Assembly: GCF_009797935.1 (NCBI RefSeq)
Contig: NZ_VOLC01000020.1
Span: 58,807 to 122,806, forward strand
Source: Lunatibacter salilacus
GTDB taxonomy: Bacteria > Bacteroidota > Bacteroidia > Cytophagales > Cyclobacteriaceae
DNA length: 64,000 bases
Reading direction: 5' to 3'
Every line of letters starts with the position of its first letter. Positions within the stretch are counted from its first letter, which is position 1. The position numbers were made by a program, and so were the translations under genes. Below the pieces are notes generated by a model. It was not told the origin of the DNA and did no database searches. It saw only the letters and a program-made list of their open reading frames with translations. Positions 44,483 to 55,788 of the stretch are shown here, piece after piece.

Positions 44483-47023
44483 ATGGCTCAAGGAGAAAAC
44501 GAGAATATAATACCTATTAATATTGAGGAAGAAATGCGGGGTGCCTACATCGATTATTCGATGTCGGTTATTGTTTCCCGGGCATTACCTGATGTAAGGG
44601 ATGGCTTAAAACCTGTTCACCGTAGAATACTTTACGGGATGCAAGAATTGGGAGTATCCCACAACAAACCCTATAAAAAATCAGCGAGAATTGTTGGGGA
44701 AGTGTTGGGTAAGTATCACCCTCATGGAGATTCAGCGGTGTATGAAACCTTGGTAAGAATGGCGCAACATTGGTCCTTAAGGTATCCATTGGTTGATCCG
44801 CAAGGAAACTTCGGTTCCATCGACGGAGATAATCCGGCGGCCATGAGGTATACGGAAGCCAGGTTGAGGAGAATTGCCGAGGAACTACTGATTGATATCA
44901 ACAAGGAGACCGTTGACTTTCAATTTAATTTCGACGACACCTTAAAGGAACCTGTAGTACTCCCCGCGAAAATTCCCGCTTTATTACTTAATGGAGCTTC
45001 AGGTATTGCTGTTGGGATGGCCACCAACATGGCTCCCCATAATTTAAGGGAAGTTATAGATGGGATAGTTGCCTATATAGACAACAGAGATATTACCATA
45101 CCTGAATTGATGGAGCATATTATTGCTCCGGATTTTCCAACCGGGGGAATAATATATGGGTATAATGGCGTAAAAAATGCCTTTGAAACAGGTCGTGGCC
45201 GTATAATTATGCGGGGCAAGGCCAATGTTGAACTGAAGGATAACGGAAAGGAAATGATCATCATTACTGAAATTCCGTACCAAGTCAACAAGGCCAGCAT
45301 GGTGGAAAAGACCGCACAGCTGATCAATGAGAAGAAGCTGGATGGAATATCTGCCATTAGGGACGAATCCGACAGACAGGGGATGCGCATCGTATATGAG
45401 CTTAAAAAAGATGCCGTTGCGAATGTCGTACTCAACAATTTATATAAACATACTCAGCTACAAACCTCCTTTAGCGTCAACAATGTAGCGTTGGTAAAAG
45501 GTAGGCCCTATACCTTAAATTTAAAGGACCTCATTGTACACTACGTCAACCATCGCCATGAGGTAGTGGTTCGACGGACTGAATACGAGCTGAAGGAAGC
45601 GGAGAAGCGAGCGCATATTCTTGAAGGATATTTAATTGCGCTGGATCACTTAGACGAGGTTATTAGTTTGATTCGGGGGTCAAGGGACCCTGAAACGGCT
45701 AGAACTGGTTTGATGGAGCGGTTTGAGCTTTCTGAAATTCAAGCTCGGGCAATCTTGGACATGCGTCTTCAACGTCTTACCGGCATGGAGCGTGAAAAGA
45801 TCCAAAAAGAGTATGATGAATTGATGCTCCTGATAGAAGAATTGAAAGAAATATTGGCTGACGAAGGAAAGCGTATGCAAATCATAAAAGATGAGCTCGC
45901 TGAAATCCGTGAACGCTATGCTGATGAGCGTAGGACGGTCATTGAACATAATGCGGAAGACTTCAACTACGAGGATATGATTCCTAATGAGGAAGTCGTG
46001 ATTACCGTAAGCCATCAAGGGTACATAAAACGTACCGTGCTGACTGAATATAAGACCCAGAGTAGGGGAGGGGTGGGATCCAAGGGAGTTACTACTAAGG
46101 AACACGATTTTACAGAATATCTGTTTACGGCATTAACCCACAATTATTTGCTTATATTTACGGATAAAGGTAAATTGTTCTGGCTAAAAACCTATGCCAT
46201 TCCTGAGGGAGGGAAAACTTCAAAAGGAAGACCCATTCAAAATTTGATAAATATTGAAGGTGGAGACAAAATCCGTTCAATCATTCAGGTGAGAGATTTG
46301 GCGGATGAAGATTACATCAACAATAATTATCTGGTGATGATTACAAAGAAGGGCATTATCAAAAAAACCACCCTCGAGAAATACAGTCGACCCCGCACCA
46401 ATGGCATCATTGCGCTGAATATCAGGGAGGACGATCAGTTAGTGAATGTAGAAATGACCAATGGGGATACCCACATTGTGATTGCCTCAAGTTCTGGCAG
46501 AGCGGTCCACTTCCACGAGTCAAATGTCAGGCCTATGGGAAGGACAGCTACCGGCGTGAAAGCTATTAATCTCGATGGAGGAGCCTTCCATGTTATTGGC
46601 ATGGTTTGTGTATCCAGAGATGATGCAACGTTACTTGTTGTTTCTGAAAAAGGGTATGGAAAAAGATCATTCCTTACAGAATACAGAATAACTAAGAGGG
46701 GTGGAAAAGGTGTAAAAGCCATGAATGTGACGGATAAAACCGGGGGATTGGTAGCGATTAAAGAAGTTGGGGATACCGATGACTTAATGATTATCAACAA
46801 ATCTGGAATTGCCATAAGAACTCCAGTTGCCGGCGTAAGAGTCATGGGAAGAGCCACTCAGGGTGTGAGACTTATTAGGCTGAACGATACGGACGAGATT
46901 TCCTCAATAGAAAAAATTGAAAATATAATTGATGAAACAGACGGTCCGCTTCCAGATTTAGACCAGACAAACGGAACTGATATGGAAAACGATGCCGATT
47001 TGGAAAACAATGAAAACGCTTGA
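44483..47023 (+). CDS. gyrA: DNA gyrase subunit A
   Basis: The ATG at 44483 ([18 protein letters not shown]) gives 846 residues. The 5Y-CAP domain has the active-site Tyr123 in [14 protein letters not shown]. The quinolone-resistance region reads [18 protein letters not shown]: Ser84 is kept (E. coli Ser83) and Glu88 stands at the position of E. coli Asp87. The GyrA-box-like segment [11 protein letters not shown] is in the C-terminal beta-pinwheel, with repeated blades ([53 protein letters not shown]). The acidic tail is Asn/Asp/Glu-rich. The protein cuts and reseals DNA to introduce negative supercoils. Confidence 0.98.
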   Translation: MAQGENENIIPINIEEEMRGAYIDYSMSVIVSRALPDVRDGLKPVHRRILYGMQELGVSHNKPYKKSARIVGEVLGKYHPHGDSAVYETLVRMAQHWSLRYPLVDPQGNFGSIDGDNPAAMRYTEARLRRIAEELLIDINKETVDFQFNFDDTLKEPVVLPAKIPALLLNGASGIAVGMATNMAPHNLREVIDGIVAYIDNRDITIPELMEHIIAPDFPTGGIIYGYNGVKNAFETGRGRIIMRGKANVELKDNGKEMIIITEIPYQVNKASMVEKTAQLINEKKLDGISAIRDESDRQGMRIVYELKKDAVANVVLNNLYKHTQLQTSFSVNNVALVKGRPYTLNLKDLIVHYVNHRHEVVVRRTEYELKEAEKRAHILEGYLIALDHLDEVISLIRGSRDPETARTGLMERFELSEIQARAILDMRLQRLTGMEREKIQKEYDELMLLIEELKEILADEGKRMQIIKDELAEIRERYADERRTVIEHNAEDFNYEDMIPNEEVVITVSHQGYIKRTVLTEYKTQSRGGVGSKGVTTKEHDFTEYLFTALTHNYLLIFTDKGKLFWLKTYAIPEGGKTSKGRPIQNLINIEGGDKIRSIIQVRDLADEDYINNNYLVMITKKGIIKKTTLEKYSRPRTNGIIALNIREDDQLVNVEMTNGDTHIVIASSSGRAVHFHESNVRPMGRTATGVKAINLDGGAFHVIGMVCVSRDDATLLVVSEKGYGKRSFLTEYRITKRGGKGVKAMNVTDKTGGLVAIKEVGDTDDLMIINKSGIAIRTPVAGVRVMGRATQGVRLIRLNDTDEISSIEKIENIIDETDGPLPDLDQTNGTDMENDADLENNENA

Positions 47024-47069
47024 TATATTTAATAAACTTGAGAACCTATAAAGATTTAAAATCGTGAAC

Positions 47070-48281
47070 ATGAAAAAGTTAATTTTATCATTAGCTTTGG
47101 TTGGAATAGCCACTACGCTAGCATTTGGCCAAAAGAAAGTAGTCAAATCTGCTGAAAGAAACATGAAAAGGGGAAACTTGGAAGAAGCCTACGGTGAAAT
47201 CAAAGGAGCCTTGGAAGATCCGGAAACAGGTCAAGATCCAAACACGTTTCTACTAAAAGGCAAGATTGAAACTAAAATGTTTGAAGCTGATTCTTCAAAC
47301 ACCATGGAAAACTTAACATACGGTACTTCCGCAAAAGAAAGCTTCATGACTACCTTTGAAATGGAAGGTAATGATTCTACTACAAAGGTGAGCAAGGATT
47401 TATTTAAAGAAGTTCTTCCTGATATGCCTGAGAATTTCCAAGGGGAAGGAATTTACAGGTTGAAAAACGCCTCCTTCAATAAAGCTATTGAGCGATATGA
47501 GGAGGATGATATGGAAATGGCCTTCGAATTCTTCGCTTTGGCGGCTGATTTGGATCCCTCTGATACATCCATCGTATTTAATGCCGGATATACCGGAAAT
47601 ATGGTTGGTGAATCGCAGCGGGCTAAATCTTATTTTTCAAAACTTTTGGAAATTGAGGAATACAATAAACTCAATGCTTATTATTTCTTGATTCAAATTG
47701 CTTCTGCTGAGGATAATAATCCAGAAGAAGCATACAGATTGGTGTCTGAAGCTAGAGATATCTATACCGATGATAAAGGCTTGGCAGAATTTGAAATTCA
47801 GTTGCTGCTTCAATTGGATAAAATGGATGAGGCAATGACTTCAATTGAAGCTGCATTGCAAAATGATCCTGACAATACCGCAATCCGTCTTAGATATGGT
47901 TACTTAAAGGAAAAGTCAGGAGATATTGATGGAGCTTTGGAGGAATATACCAGAACTGTTGCTGCTGACAGTGAGTTTTTTGAAGGTAACTATTATGCCG
48001 GGGCACTCTATCTTGAAAAAGCAAGAGATATCATAACGGAAGTTAATGACCTTTCTGATGAAGAGTGGGAAAAAAGATCGCCAATAATGATACAGGAAGC
48101 TGATGATTTGTATGCAGATGCTTTGCCTTACTTTAACAAAGCGTTGGAGTTAAAGCCGGATAACACGGATATCATGGAGATTCTTTATCAAATTCATACG
48201 AGGTTGAACAATGAATCTGAAGTCGAAGTATATGACAAGAAACTAGCTGAACTTTTAGGGCCGGATTGGCTGGAGAGATAA
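47070..48281 (+). CDS. Secreted TPR repeat protein
   Basis: The ATG at 47070 (MKKLILSLALVGIATTL) gives 403 residues; a GTG two codons upstream is possible. The signal peptide ends in LAFGQ. TPR-like units occur at RGNLEEAYGEIKGALEDPET, DMEMAFEFFALAADLDPSDT, DKMDEAMTSIEAALQNDPDN, GDIDGALEEYTRTVAADSE and YADALPYFNKALELKPDNTD. It is located 46 bp after gyrA. This pairing is recalled from other Bacteroidota, but no functional link is known. Confidence 0.85.
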   Translation: MKKLILSLALVGIATTLAFGQKKVVKSAERNMKRGNLEEAYGEIKGALEDPETGQDPNTFLLKGKIETKMFEADSSNTMENLTYGTSAKESFMTTFEMEGNDSTTKVSKDLFKEVLPDMPENFQGEGIYRLKNASFNKAIERYEEDDMEMAFEFFALAADLDPSDTSIVFNAGYTGNMVGESQRAKSYFSKLLEIEEYNKLNAYYFLIQIASAEDNNPEEAYRLVSEARDIYTDDKGLAEFEIQLLLQLDKMDEAMTSIEAALQNDPDNTAIRLRYGYLKEKSGDIDGALEEYTRTVAADSEFFEGNYYAGALYLEKARDIITEVNDLSDEEWEKRSPIMIQEADDLYADALPYFNKALELKPDNTDIMEILYQIHTRLNNESEVEVYDKKLAELLGPDWLER

Positions 48282-48304
48282 TCGTTTAAATAATTTTCGG
48301 AAGA

Positions 48305-48334
48305 AGGGCATTGATTTAATTCGATGCCCTTTTT
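48305..48334 (+). terminator. Terminator of the TPR gene
   Basis: agggcat (48305-48311) pairs with atgccct (48324-48330), followed by T residues. It lies in the 53-bp space before the convergent transporter gene. Confidence 0.75.
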
Positions 48335-49804
48335 CTATTTTAACATTTCTGGGTAGATTCCCAAATTTAATTGCCAAACGGACGGTAACAAATATAAGGT
48401 GGCGAGTAGCACAACTATAATTGAAATTACATTCATCCAAATACCTGCCTTAATCATAGCCGGTATGGTTAAATAACCTGATCCGAACACTACGGCGTTT
48501 GGAGGAGTAGCAACAGGTAGCATAAAAGCGCAACTCGCTGCAAACGTTGCACCAACCATTAATCCATAAGGGTGTACATTCATGGCTAACGCAACCGCAG
48601 CCAATATGGGTAACAGCATGGAAGCAGTGGCCACATTGGATGTAATCTCCGTAAGGAAATTAACAGCCGCAATAATAAATAGAAGGAAGAGCCAAAAAGG
48701 GATATTTTGAACCAAAATAAACTGTTCACCTATCCATTGCGCCAATCCAGTTACCTGAAATCCGCTTGCCAAGGTCAGTCCACCTCCAAATAAAATCAAA
48801 ATTCCCCAGGGAATTTTTTCCGCCACATCCCAGTCTAGAAGTTTTTTATTTTTTCCCTCCCCAGAAGGGAGAACGAATAATAGCATTACTCCAATAAGTG
48901 CAATAATTGTATCATCCAAAACGGGAATAAGAGGCTGTAACAAAAAGGTTCGACCTATCCATGCAGTACTTACACCTAAAAACACCCATAAAACTCTTTT
49001 TTCTTGTTTGCTTATCCTACCTAATGCTTTTAGTTGTTCATCAATTTCTTCTTTTCCCCCTTTAGTTTGCTTTGTCAAAGTAAGATCAAACGCAATATTC
49101 ACCAAATAATACCAACAAATCACCAACAAAACCACAGAGATAGGCAGCCCGATCATCATCCATTGACTAAACCCTATTTCCACTCCAAATGATTTTTTTA
49201 CAACCCCCACAAGAATGATATTGGTGGGAGTACCTATAACCGTAGCCATGCCTCCAATACTTGCCCCGTATGCAATTCCCAGCATTAAGGCCCTTCCAAT
49301 CGTTGTGTCCGCCAAGGATTTGTCAAGGGACTGATTTCCCAACTGCGAAACTACCGCAATAGCGATAGGAAGCATCATCAGGGAGGTGGCAGTGTTGGAT
49401 ATCCACATGGACAAAAATGCAGTCGCAATCATAAAACCCAATATGATCCTATTTAAATCAGTACCCATAAAGGCGATGATATTCAAAGCAATCCGTTTGT
49501 GAAGGTTCCATTTTTCAATAGAAACTGCTATCATAAACCCACCCATGTAAAGTAAAACCATCGGGTCCGAATAGGCTAATGAGGTTTCCTTAATTCCTAA
49601 CACACCCGTTAATGGAAAAAGAAGTAAAGGCAAAAGTGCCGTCGCGGCAATCGGAATAGCTTCAGTAATCCACCACGTTGCAATCCAGGCCGTGATGGCT
49701 AGCAAGGCTACGCCCTCATGCGACAGGCCTTCCGGGGAAACAAACTGAAAGATTAGAATAAAAAAGAGGGGACCTAACAAAAGTCCGATACGGGAAGTGT
49801 TCAT
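48335..49804 (-). CDS. SLC13/DASS family sodium:dicarboxylate-type transporter
   Basis: The 489-residue protein has about 12 helices. Family features are TAWIATWWITEAIPIAATAL, the SNT-type sodium site MWISNTATSLMMLP, GIAYGASIGGMATVIGTPTN and the second ion site LTEITSNVATASMLLPILAA, then LPVATPPNAVVFGSGYL. These match the DASS group that takes up succinate, citrate or sulfate with Na+. A cytoplasmic loop rich in Lys/Glu (LTKQTKGGKEEIDEQLKALG) lies in the middle. The substrate is not defined by sequence. Confidence 0.93.
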   Translation of the reverse strand: MNTSRIGLLLGPLFFILIFQFVSPEGLSHEGVALLAITAWIATWWITEAIPIAATALLPLLLFPLTGVLGIKETSLAYSDPMVLLYMGGFMIAVSIEKWNLHKRIALNIIAFMGTDLNRIILGFMIATAFLSMWISNTATSLMMLPIAIAVVSQLGNQSLDKSLADTTIGRALMLGIAYGASIGGMATVIGTPTNIILVGVVKKSFGVEIGFSQWMMIGLPISVVLLVICWYYLVNIAFDLTLTKQTKGGKEEIDEQLKALGRISKQEKRVLWVFLGVSTAWIGRTFLLQPLIPVLDDTIIALIGVMLLFVLPSGEGKNKKLLDWDVAEKIPWGILILFGGGLTLASGFQVTGLAQWIGEQFILVQNIPFWLFLLFIIAAVNFLTEITSNVATASMLLPILAAVALAMNVHPYGLMVGATFAASCAFMLPVATPPNAVVFGSGYLTIPAMIKAGIWMNVISIIVVLLATLYLLPSVWQLNLGIYPEMLK

Positions 49805-50087
49805 AAGTTGAATTGAAATTTAAGATTAAACACTTTTCACGAAATATCAAAAAAAAATGGTTGGTGGTGAAAACTTCCGGTCAAATAATTTCCTTTGGAA
49901 TTGAGTCTCATTTCAGCTATTATTGGTAGTGAATAGAAGAGTTTATAAATTAACAGGATAGTACAGGACAGTATTTGACTTATATTACCTTTTATTTATA
50001 TACTGGAATTACAAAGTTTAAATGAAGGAATTTCTTTTTATTCAATTATTCCATACCCATTAAGTAAACTAACCTAATAACCACCAA

Positions 50088-53000
50088 ATGAAAAATTTGA
50101 ATAAATTACTCAAAGGTTTTTTATTGATATCCCTCGTGTGGACAGCTGTTAGCTGTGGACCGGAGGAAGAAACATTGACTTTGAGGAAAGGAGACCATAT
50201 CATGCTGATCGGGAATAACCTCGGTTCACGTATGATGAATTACGGGCATTTTGAAACGGAAATGCACGTGAGGTATCCCGATTCCCTACTTTTTATCCGA
50301 AACATGAGTGATGCCGGGGATACCCCTGGCTTTAGGGCTCATTCCGGAAGGAAAACTCCCTGGGCATTTCCAGGAGCTGAAAAATTCCAAACAGAATTGG
50401 CAACACCTTCAGGTAGTGAAGGGCATTTAGAATATCCCGACGAGTGGCTTACCCGCTTAAAGGCGGATATTATTGTTGCCTTTTTTGGTTATAGTGAGAG
50501 TTTCGAAGGCCAGGAAGGGCTAGAGCTATGGAAAGAAGAACTGGAAGCCTTTATCGAGCATACAAAAGGTCAAAATTATAATGGTAATCTTCCAGCGCAA
50601 CTGGCTCTGGTTTCTCCAATTGCATTTGAAGATCTGTCGGACTTATATGACTTACCTGATGGAAAGAAAGAAAACGAAAACCTGGCACTCTACACCCAAG
50701 CAATGAAAGAAGTTGCCGAAAGAAACCAGGTTTTTTTCGTAGATGCCTTTGAGCCATCCAAAAAGTGGTATTCCTCCAGCAAAGATCCCCTAACCATTGA
50801 CGGGTTTCAGATGAATGAGGAAGGGTATAAAAAGTTCTCGGTATTTCTTGCGGAGAAACTTTTTGGCAAAAATAAAGCCAGAGCGGAGAAAAACCGCAAC
50901 CAAATCCAAGAAGCAGTAATGGAGAAAAACTGGATGTGGCATAATGACTACAAAATACCCAACGGGGTCCACGTATTCGGGCGTCGATATAATCCATTTG
51001 GACCGGACAATTATCCATACGAAATAGAAAAAATAAGGCAAATGACCGATAACCGGGATCAGGCCATCTGGGCTGCTACCAGAGGAGAATCATTTGATCT
51101 CGTAGCAGCTGATGCCAACACCCGGGAATTGCCGGAGGTGCAAACTAATTACAACCCGGAGAAAAACGGAAATCTCGAATACCTATATGGGCAGGATGCT
51201 TTGGATAAAATCCAGGTACCTGAGGGATATAAGTTAGAGTTGTTTGCCTCTGAAGTAGAATTCCCTGATCTGGCCAATCCTGTACAAATGACATTTGACA
51301 ACAAGGGCCGTCTATGGGTTGCAGTAATGCCAAGTTACCCTCACTATAAGCCGGGAGACGCTAAGCCAAATGACAAAATTCTAATATTGGAAGATACTAA
51401 CAATGATGGCAAAGCCGATAAGCAAACGGTATTTGCCGACGGTCTTCACCTTCCGATAGGTTTGGAAATCGCTCCGGAAGGAGTGTATGTATCCCAAGGG
51501 ACTAACCTAGTAATCCTAAAGGACCTCGATGGCGATGATCGGGCTGACTCCAAGGAAATCTTAATGAGCGGTTTTGATGATCACGATACCCACCACAATA
51601 TCAGTGCATTTGTTGCGGATCCCTCCGGAGCAATCTACATGGGGGAGGGGGTTTTCCTCCATACCAATGTAGAAACACCCTATGGTCCAGTACGCGCAAC
51701 GAATGGAGGATTCTATCGGTATAATCCGGCAAGGAGACACTTGGAAAGAACAGCTCAGCTTCCCATTCCAAATCCTTGGGGAATTGCATTTGATGACTGG
51801 GGACAAAATTTCTTTGCAGAAACTTCCGGACCTGACGTTCGCTGGATGATGCCGGGCTCTGTAAAACCGCGTTATGGGGAAGCAACCCACAAAGGGGCTA
51901 ACTTGATTGAAGATGCGCACCGTGTACGTCCCACTTCCGGCTTGGAGTTTGTTTCTAGCAGGCATTTCCCGGATGATGTTCAGGGGGATATGCTGATCAA
52001 CAACACCATTGGTTTCCTTGGAATGAAACAACACGTGATAGAAGATGATGGCACTGGGTATAAAAGCCGTCACCGACAGGATTTGGTGAAGAGTGATGAC
52101 AGAAATTTCCGTCCTGTGGACATGGAATTTGCACCGGATGGGTCGCTATACTTTATTGACTGGCACAACATCCTGGTAGGTCATATGCAACACAATGCTA
52201 GAGACCCCCTACGGGACCATTCCCATGGAAGGATTTACAGAATCACCTATCCCAGCCGTCCACTTATCACACCGCCGCCAGTTGCAGGCGCAAGTATTGA
52301 TCAGTTATTGGAAAACTTGAAATTACCGGAATTTCGGGCCAGATATAGAACCAGATCTGAATTGAGGGGTAGAGATGCCGATGAAGTGTTGGCTAAAATG
52401 AAAACTTGGACCGCAAACTTGGATAAAAGTGATCCCAAATATGAACACCATGTATTGGAAGCACTTTGGGTATCTTGGGGGCTAAACAAAGTGGATCAGG
52501 GACTCCTCAAGCAAATGCTGGAAGCCAAAGATCCAAGAGCCCGTGCCGCTGCCGCAAGGGTATTGCGCTATACAGGCCATCAGGTTCCAAATCAAGTTGA
52601 CATGCTTAAGCAGGCTGCAGCGGATGAACATGGAAGGGTACGTTTGGAAGCTATTGTGGCTGCTTCTTGGTTAGATAAAGACAGTGGCTTGGAAATACTT
52701 GAGGTAGCCAATGCACATCCAAAAGATGAGTGGATGATCAAGGCATTTGAAACTTCCCTTGCCCATTTGAACAGCTTCTCCCTCAGTGATGTAGTTATCA
52801 GTGCCAGTGGAAGTATTGAGTTTAAGAGCAAGTCACTGGACGAGGTCATGCCTGCATCCAATACCAACTTGAAGGGTGCTGAGGCGGCGCTGTATGAAAA
52901 GGGAAAAATAATTTATAGTAAAGAAGGATTTTGTATAACTTGTCATCAGGAGGACGGCAAAGGTCTGACAGCTTCCGGATTCCCGCCCCTGGCAGAAACG

Positions 53001-53309
53001 CAGTGGGTGATAGGCAATCAAGACCGCCTGATCAAAATCATACTTAATGGCCTGATGGGCCCCATAGAAGTACTGGGTAAGGAATATCCCGGCCAAGTAC
53101 CTATGACTCCTTATGGGGGAATGCTTAATAATGAGGAAATTGCCGCAGTGGCTACCTACGTACGAAACTCATTTGGCAATGAGGCTTCGGCAGTTACACC
53201 GGCTAGGGTGAAAAATGTCCGGGAGGCAACGGCAGGTAAAACAGGATTCTATTCACCGACAGAATTACTGCAAGAACACCCTCTGGAAAAGCCTACGGCG
53301 AGTAAATAG
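50088..53309 (+). CDS. Multidomain lipoprotein: SGNH-like, PVC-type beta-propeller, HEAT and cytochrome c
   Basis: The 1073-residue protein has a lipobox at Cys23 (TAVSCGPEE). Residues about 30-270 resemble an SGNH/GDSL-type hydrolase (HIMLIGNNLGSRMMNYGHF, VFFVDAFEPSKKWY, LTIDGFQMNEEGYKKFSVF), but the nucleophilic Ser is not obvious. Residues about 370-720 form a PVC-type membrane-bound dehydrogenase propeller (GRLWVAVMPSYPHYKPGD, YMGEGVFLHTNVETPYGP, FIDWHNILVGHMQHNARDP). A HEAT-like helical stretch (LEAKDPRARAAAARVLRYTG) follows. The final ~130 residues carry one c-type heme site CITCHQEDGKG with a later Met in QVPMTPYGGML. Likely an envelope redox enzyme for sugars or related compounds. Confidence 0.88.
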   Translation: MKNLNKLLKGFLLISLVWTAVSCGPEEETLTLRKGDHIMLIGNNLGSRMMNYGHFETEMHVRYPDSLLFIRNMSDAGDTPGFRAHSGRKTPWAFPGAEKFQTELATPSGSEGHLEYPDEWLTRLKADIIVAFFGYSESFEGQEGLELWKEELEAFIEHTKGQNYNGNLPAQLALVSPIAFEDLSDLYDLPDGKKENENLALYTQAMKEVAERNQVFFVDAFEPSKKWYSSSKDPLTIDGFQMNEEGYKKFSVFLAEKLFGKNKARAEKNRNQIQEAVMEKNWMWHNDYKIPNGVHVFGRRYNPFGPDNYPYEIEKIRQMTDNRDQAIWAATRGESFDLVAADANTRELPEVQTNYNPEKNGNLEYLYGQDALDKIQVPEGYKLELFASEVEFPDLANPVQMTFDNKGRLWVAVMPSYPHYKPGDAKPNDKILILEDTNNDGKADKQTVFADGLHLPIGLEIAPEGVYVSQGTNLVILKDLDGDDRADSKEILMSGFDDHDTHHNISAFVADPSGAIYMGEGVFLHTNVETPYGPVRATNGGFYRYNPARRHLERTAQLPIPNPWGIAFDDWGQNFFAETSGPDVRWMMPGSVKPRYGEATHKGANLIEDAHRVRPTSGLEFVSSRHFPDDVQGDMLINNTIGFLGMKQHVIEDDGTGYKSRHRQDLVKSDDRNFRPVDMEFAPDGSLYFIDWHNILVGHMQHNARDPLRDHSHGRIYRITYPSRPLITPPPVAGASIDQLLENLKLPEFRARYRTRSELRGRDADEVLAKMKTWTANLDKSDPKYEHHVLEALWVSWGLNKVDQGLLKQMLEAKDPRARAAAARVLRYTGHQVPNQVDMLKQAAADEHGRVRLEAIVAASWLDKDSGLEILEVANAHPKDEWMIKAFETSLAHLNSFSLSDVVISASGSIEFKSKSLDEVMPASNTNLKGAEAALYEKGKIIYSKEGFCITCHQEDGKGLTASGFPPLAETQWVIGNQDRLIKIILNGLMGPIEVLGKEYPGQVPMTPYGGMLNNEEIAAVATYVRNSFGNEASAVTPARVKNVREATAGKTGFYSPTELLQEHPLEKPTASK

Positions 53310-53331
53310 GAGGTCAGATATCAACGAAAAC

Positions 53332-53377
53332 AAAAATGTCGTATATGGGTAGTTTATTAACCATATACGACATTTTT
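53332..53377 (+). terminator. Strong terminator after the cytochrome lipoprotein gene
   Basis: A perfect 17-bp stem, 53332-53348 (aaaaatgtcgtatatgg) with 53361-53377, has a 12-base loop. The flanking A and T runs make it usable on both strands. Confidence 0.9.
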
Positions 53378-53468
53378 ATTTATGGGAGAAATTCCAAAAA
53401 TAGGAAACGGAATAAGGTAAATCTAAAAAAATTATGTCTTCTCACGAAATGATACGTCATTTTTTTAA

Positions 53469-53577
53469 ACCATATAAGATCATATGAGAACACATTAAAA
53501 AAACGATTCGCTCACAAAGCGGACAATTGTTGGAAAAATAAATTAACCTTATATGTTCTCAAAGTATCTTATATGGT
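53469..53577. repeat. Intergenic inverted repeat, 109 bp
   Basis: Ends accatataagat (53469-53480) and atcttatatggt (53566-53577) are a perfect 12-bp inverted repeat. Inside, tgagaaca (53485-53492) pairs with tgttctca (53554-53561), so the arms form a long interrupted stem. The left arm resembles 7168-7197. It may be a dispersed intergenic element. The rest of the 53378-53696 gap shows no gene. Confidence 0.6.
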
Positions 53578-53696
53578 AAATAGTTTTTCATCATTATCCT
53601 CCAAACGATAGGTTATTGTAGTATTTAAATCTGTACAGAGAATAAGTGAAAAACAAAATCTTGAGCGCAATAATCAAGGCATTACAGAATAAATGT

Positions 53697-54872
53697 CTAC
53701 AAATGCAACCTCCTCTGGGCGTCGCGTTCGGCATATCTTTTTATGGTGTCTAACTGTACTTTTGACATGGTTCCATGAATAGGAGGATAAGCTATCCTGC
53801 CCATTACCCATTCCTTCCATTTAGGAAAGGATTCCATTCTTGCCCTGCTGATTAGACGGGTGGCATCTTCGCCAATCGGATCGAGAACAAAAGCCCAAGT
53901 CATTCTGAAAGGTCCGCCAGCGCGCTTGGTTTCACCTCCAATAACGAAATATTTATTGACTCGCAGACCATATACCTCAAAAAACTGATCACCTTGGGGT
54001 GTAGCGGAAATCCTGTCACCGACCTCTCTGCTCTCCCAACTATTCACTATATGGTCTGTACTTCGTCTTCCGCCATTGTCGAGAACATCAATACTATACC
54101 AACCGGCACGATCGCAGCCTAGCTGCATCAGATAACTCCAAACAATAGAGACTGGTGCTTCTATGTTTCGGTAATAGCTTATACTATATTTCGTGTCCGG
54201 AATTAGCTCGTCACAGGGTAACCTGCGATGTTCGTCATCCGGTAGTTTTATCTTCCCAAGTTCAACCCCAAGGTGTGCCATCACAGATTTTCGAATAAGT
54301 TTTGAGCCTATGCCGATGACCTGATAATACAGGTTTAGTTTCTTCCAGCTTTTTTCATCCGTGGCTGAAGTCCTTAACTCAACCGCGATAGTGCTGCCAT
54401 TTGCAAACGGATCAACGGAAATGGCCCAGGCAATCTTGCCATATCCCGGTGTATTGAAGTCCTTAAAATCTGAGGGGCAAACTTTCAAAAAAGGTATTTT
54501 CAAATGCTAAAATTGACCAACTGAACCGATTACAACCTCTTTCCCTGCTGTTTCATGAAGTACAAAGAATCCTGTATCAGTTTTAGTAATTTGGTCAACG
54601 CCCAGACCTGAATTTACGACATGTTTTTTGGAACCCAATATTTTTTCGGGGAGGGTACGGATATCGAATAATAATTTTATCCATGGAACTTCCGACATAT
54701 CAAAATGCCGGGCTTCCTTCCACGCAATCTCAGGCGAGGCGTTAACAAAAATTCTGTGAATCTCAGTGTGCCGAGGATGGGGGAGGTAATTTTGAATCGC
54801 TCTCATATCATTTAAATGAATATCATTCGATAAGATTGCATAGGCATTTAAATCCTTATAGGATACCCGCAT
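53697..54872 (-). pseudogene. SRPBCC-like protein gene interrupted by one in-frame TAG
   Basis: Two open frames, 54872-54507 (121 aa) and 54503-53697 (268 aa), are in the same register with a single TAG at 54509-54507. The joined product reads KEVVIGSVGQF, stop, HLKIPFLKVCP. The first half (RIFVNASPEIAWKEARHFDM, LGVDQITKTDTGFFVLH) is a START/SRPBCC-like lipid- or ligand-binding domain. The second half repeats that type (YYRNIEAPVSIVWSYLMQLG, AGWYSIDVLDNGG, RMTWAFVLDPIGEDATRLIS). Homologs as I recall them have Trp at the stop, so TGG to TAG is the simplest change. The start could be 54872 or the ATG at 54806. Without readthrough only a truncated N-terminal domain is made. Confidence 0.75.
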
Positions 54873-55788
54873 TCAGCAGTACTCAATACAATGCTGCAAC
54901 TGCTAAATATTTGACCTGTGGAGACGCTTGACATAGTAAAATTGTTTGCCAAGAATTGGGATAATAATACACGCATTAAGCCAGAAAAACAAATTTTCCA
55001 GTTCCAAATTTTGGTGATAATGGAAGATACCTACACAGCATAACATTTGTCTGCAGTACTCAGGTCTTAATTATAAGACAATGTGGTAAGGTATCTTCGT
55101 TAACTAGCCATTTCCAGGTTTCAAACGATTTTAAATACTTCTTATCCTTACTTCCTTTAGAGAGATTCCTTTCTGTTACCCTACTAACTGTAGCGTTGCA
55201 GGTTCCCGGCACTGCTGTTGCAGCGGGTTAAGCCAAGTTAAAAACAGTTTTTATTTTCGGGTTTCCCCACGGAGATAGTTCCATGTGCCGCTCCGCAAAA
55301 TGGCAGCAGCTTTAAAAAAGCTGCTCAATAGTGAGAAATGTTCTTCAGACATCAATTGACTGCCCATCACGTCCACAGGTTCAGGCTTTTCGGCAACACG
55401 TTTCTTTGTACTCCCCAAGCTTTGCCCCTGATGGGTAAAGCTTCTGTTGGCTAAGATAAGGGTTTGGCTGGAAAATCCGAAAATGTTTAGCTTTTATAGG
55501 TGGGCTATTTGGTTTGTGTTTTTGTTCCCAATACGAAGTACAAATAAATACTTGCAAATTAAATGACCAAGGAATGGTTGATTTGGTTTGGTTTTCGAAC
55601 TCCCGTCGGGAAATGTTCAAAATTTTAGGCATCTGTTTACCAAAAAGTTCTTTAGTAAGCCATTGCAAATGGCATTAAGAGGATTACGACTGCAAAGGAG
55701 GTTATAAATAAGAGGGTTGTTAAGAGGGCATTTGTAAAGGTCTGTGCTTAAAATACGGATAAACTAACAATGGCTCTAAATGAGATAT
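54873..55788. other. 900-bp stretch without a confident gene
   Basis: No complete gene is supported. A minus-strand frame open from about 55490 to 55251 has a coding look: ATG at 55367 gives 38 residues beginning MGSQLMSEEHFSLLSSF, and the frame extends upstream without ATG as STKKRVAEKPEPVDV. It may be the tail of a deleted gene. A 95-residue minus frame at 55381-55668 overlaps it and looks spurious (no bias, no family). The region marks the border between SRPBCC remnant and RHS array. Confidence 0.35.

Noticed and set aside
50088..50900. Calling the N-terminal part of the cytochrome lipoprotein an active SGNH esterase
   Set aside because: The usual G-D-S block is not visible (G-N-N instead), so activity cannot be claimed.
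55381..55668. 95-residue minus-strand ORF
   Set aside because: Low-complexity, no start context, overlaps a better frame on the same strand; not protein-like.
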